This document shows, in pieces, positions 62,212 to 64,000 of a DNA stretch of 64,000 nt. The notes beneath the pieces were generated by a model. It made no database searches, was not told where the DNA came from, and was given only the letters and a program-made list of their open reading frames with translations. Made by a program: the position numbers and the translations under genes. Within the stretch, counting starts at the first letter, position 1; every line of letters begins with the position of its first letter. Location of the stretch: the NCBI GenBank assembly GCA_018266555.1, contig JAFEAF010000003.1, forward strand, positions 1-64,000. Reading direction: 5' to 3'. The DNA comes from Bacteroidota bacterium. GTDB lineage: Bacteria; Bacteroidota; Bacteroidia; Chitinophagales; Chitinophagaceae.

Positions 62212-62760
62212 CTATTTATATATATTCTGGAAAAAAGATACATTTCCATCCATACTAATTTTAAGTGCAATTTTATTGGTACCCTTGATGAGCTCAGCAA
62301 AATAATTGTCTGCATCTTCAAATGTTGTATTGTATAACATCATATCAGTATCGTTTGAGGTGTTGTCTTTAAAAAGAATCACATTCGAAACATCATACCC
62401 GGGGTATTCTTTTTGAATTTCAATTTGAGCTTTTTCAGGTAATCTGGAAAATGAAACTTTTCTGGATGTTCCAATCAGGTTATTATTGAAGTCATAGTAG
62501 GCAGTTTCATTTATTCTGCCATTCCTGAAAGTAGCTTCGTCAAAATTTTTATGTCCCCATTTTACATTGGTGGCTTTTGGAAAATCAGCAAAAAAGTGTT
62601 GTTCTGTTTGATAGTTTACCCAATTGGTATCTTTTATTTTTTTTATGTGGGTAACAGAACTGGTTTTTTTATGACTTTTTTTTAGTAAAGTTCCTGCATG
62701 AGCCGGGATTAAAACTCCAGACAGCAAGGCAATCAGTATTGCAAAAAGAATCTTTTTCAT
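62212..62760 (-). CDS. Secreted BLIP/PepSY-like protein
   Basis: A 182-residue exported protein (signal peptide to AHAG, about residue 23). The mature part has FADFPKATNVKWGHKNFDEATF and ETAYYDFNNNLIGTSRKVSF, a pattern of the beta-lactamase-inhibitor-like/PepSY-like proteins common in Bacteroidota. It may bind a periplasmic enzyme or simply be a small stress-related protein. It converges on rplT and is divergent from speA. Confidence 0.72.
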   Translation of the reverse strand: MKKILFAILIALLSGVLIPAHAGTLLKKSHKKTSSVTHIKKIKDTNWVNYQTEQHFFADFPKATNVKWGHKNFDEATFRNGRINETAYYDFNNNLIGTSRKVSFSRLPEKAQIEIQKEYPGYDVSNVILFKDNTSNDTDMMLYNTTFEDADNYFAELIKGTNKIALKISMDGNVSFFQNIYK

Positions 62761-62931
62761 AGCTTAAAAATTTGGGGTTAAAAATCAGATTTCATATTTT
62801 ATGACGTAAGAGATTGTTGATTTATGCATCTTGAAAGTGACTTAACCCGGACTTAACAGTGCTTAACTATCTGTTTAAGGAATAAAAAAAGGATAACAAT
62901 TTTCTGGATTCATCCAACAACTTTTAAAAAA

Positions 62932-62964
62932 TTTGTATATAAAAATTCAAACACATTACATTTG
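62932..62964 (+). promoter_or_regulatory. Promoter of speA
   Basis: TTTG (62932-62935), 21-nt spacer, TACATTTG (62957-62964): full consensus match, 26 bp before the ATG. Confidence 0.72.
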
Positions 62965-62990
62965 CACCTATTAAAAAAGCATTAAACAAA

Positions 62991-64000
62991 ATGCCACTGG
63001 AGCCTACCGTTACCAACACGTATTACGACCTGGTAAATCAAACATTCAACTTTCCTCAGGAAGGATTGGAAGTACATGACGATTGTCTTTGGTTTAATGA
63101 CATTAATATTAAAGCGCTGATTGAAAAATATGGAACCCCCCTGAAGATTAGTTATCTTCCAAAAATAGGAAAGCAGATAAAGAAAGCCAGGCAAATGTTT
63201 GCAACGGCTTTTAAAAAATACAGGTATGAAGGAAAATATTTTTATTGCTATTGCACCAAAAGCTCTCATTTTTCTTTTGTCGTAGAAGAAGCATTGAAGC
63301 ATGAAGTACATCTTGAAACATCTTATGCATACGATATTGAGATCATCCGTAAATTATACGAGAAAAGAAAGATATCAAAAGATATACATATTATTTGTAA
63401 CGGGTATAAACAGAAAGGCTATATCAGGCGCATTGCCGGACTACTTAATTCGGGGTTTCAAAATGTAATCCCGGTTCTAGATAACAAAGAAGAATTAAGA
63501 GAATATGCTAAAGCAGTAAGAGTGCCATTTAAATTGGGAATACGAGTAGCGGCAGAAGAAGAGCCTACTTTCCCGTTTTATACTTCCAGGTTGGGCATCA
63601 GGGCAAAAGATATTTTGGAATTTTATGTGGACAGGATTGAAGGGTATGAAAGTAAATTTCAATTAAAGATGCTGCATATATTCCTGAACAAAGGGATTAA
63701 AGATGATATCTATTACTGGAGTGAATTAAACAAGATCATAAATCTTTATTGCCAGTTAAAAAAAATATGCCCCGAACTGGATTCCATAAATATCGGCGGA
63801 GGCTTCCCCATTAAACATTCTCTGGGCTTCAATTACGATTATCAGTTTATGATTAATGAAATTGTCAGGAATATTAAAGTAGCCTGCAAAAAAGCAAAAG
63901 TTCCTGTACCCAATATTTTTACAGAATTTGGAAGCTTTACGGTAGGCGAAAGCATGGCACATATTTATAGCGTAATTGGCCAGAAAGTGCAAAATGACCG
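62991..64000 (+). CDS. speA: Arginine decarboxylase, 5' part (cut by window end)
   Basis: The frame is open from the ATG at 62991 to the end of the window (336 codons seen). It is a fold-type III PLP enzyme of the Bacteroidota biosynthetic arginine decarboxylase type. The PLP lysine is probably in YCTKSSHFSFV, followed by HLETSYAYDIE, ICNGYKQKGY, FYTSRLGIRAKDI, SINIGGGFPI and TEFGSFTVGESMAHIYSV. It makes agmatine from arginine for polyamine synthesis. The remaining C-terminal part lies outside. Confidence 0.85.
   Translation, partial: MPLEPTVTNTYYDLVNQTFNFPQEGLEVHDDCLWFNDINIKALIEKYGTPLKISYLPKIGKQIKKARQMFATAFKKYRYEGKYFYCYCTKSSHFSFVVEEALKHEVHLETSYAYDIEIIRKLYEKRKISKDIHIICNGYKQKGYIRRIAGLLNSGFQNVIPVLDNKEELREYAKAVRVPFKLGIRVAAEEEPTFPFYTSRLGIRAKDILEFYVDRIEGYESKFQLKMLHIFLNKGIKDDIYYWSELNKIINLYCQLKKICPELDSINIGGGFPIKHSLGFNYDYQFMINEIVRNIKVACKKAKVPVPNIFTEFGSFTVGESMAHIYSVIGQKVQND

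Noticed and set aside
1-64000. CRISPR arrays, toxin-antitoxin pairs, phage or defence islands
   Set aside because: No regularly spaced repeats and no gene with such motifs were seen.

Overview
The window looks like a chromosomal segment of a Bacteroidota bacterium, most likely near Chitinophagaceae/Chitinophagales. The evidence is a SusC/SusD pair, two further TonB-dependent receptors, a PUR-family (DUF3276) protein, DUF2911 and DUF4342 proteins, bifunctional FtcD, type B L31, and promoters of the Bacteroidota form TTTG-N19 to 21-TAnnTTTG. Base composition is AT-rich and even. I saw no integrase, transposase, CRISPR array or phage genes.

Region 1 (1-24.3 kb) starts with tRNA-Ser(CGA) and a frameshifted GIY-YIG nuclease remnant. 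A divergent AraC-type regulator follows, then a co-directional cluster of sixteen genes that reads as one sugar-acid and glycan utilisation locus. It holds SusC/SusD, two ACS-type MFS transporters, a secreted propeller-like protein, two secreted proteins with repeated S-x-D-G-x-x-W motifs (candidate glycosidases), D-lyxose isomerase, an N-acetylneuraminate-lyase-like aldolase, an SDR and a Gfo/Idh/MocA oxidoreductase. A D-2-hydroxyacid dehydrogenase, the full De Ley-Doudoroff set dgoD-dgoK-dgoA (D-galactonate to pyruvate plus glyceraldehyde 3-phosphate), glycerate kinase, a lactate-permease-family transporter and a YhcH/NanQ-like protein complete it. The natural substrate is not evident. A glycan or glycoside containing an ulosonic acid and galactose or galactonate fits best, but this is inference.

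Region 2 (24.4-46 kb) is mostly housekeeping and ordinary envelope genes: an ABC exporter, a PUR-family protein, ltaE-pgi, a TonB receptor, yajQ, rpmE2, an Mpo1-like protein, a GNAT enzyme, a metallophosphoesterase, lipoproteins, hutI and ftcD (two of the four histidine-degradation steps), an antiporter and an ABC-F ATPase.

Region 3 (46-55.8 kb) has secreted and envelope genes: a DUF3347-like protein, a TonB receptor, DUF4184, DUF4342, an ENPP-type phosphodiesterase, an M28 peptidase, and two tandem paralogous secreted proteins, one with a C10 tract inside its coding region.

Region 4 (55.8-64 kb) is the translation cluster thrS-infC-rpmI-rplT, split by a large metzincin-like zinc protease. 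Two RNA-structure candidates stand out: a three-way junction between thrS and infC, and a hairpin leader before rpmI. A BLIP-like secreted protein and the 5' part of arginine decarboxylase (speA), cut by the window edge, close the segment.
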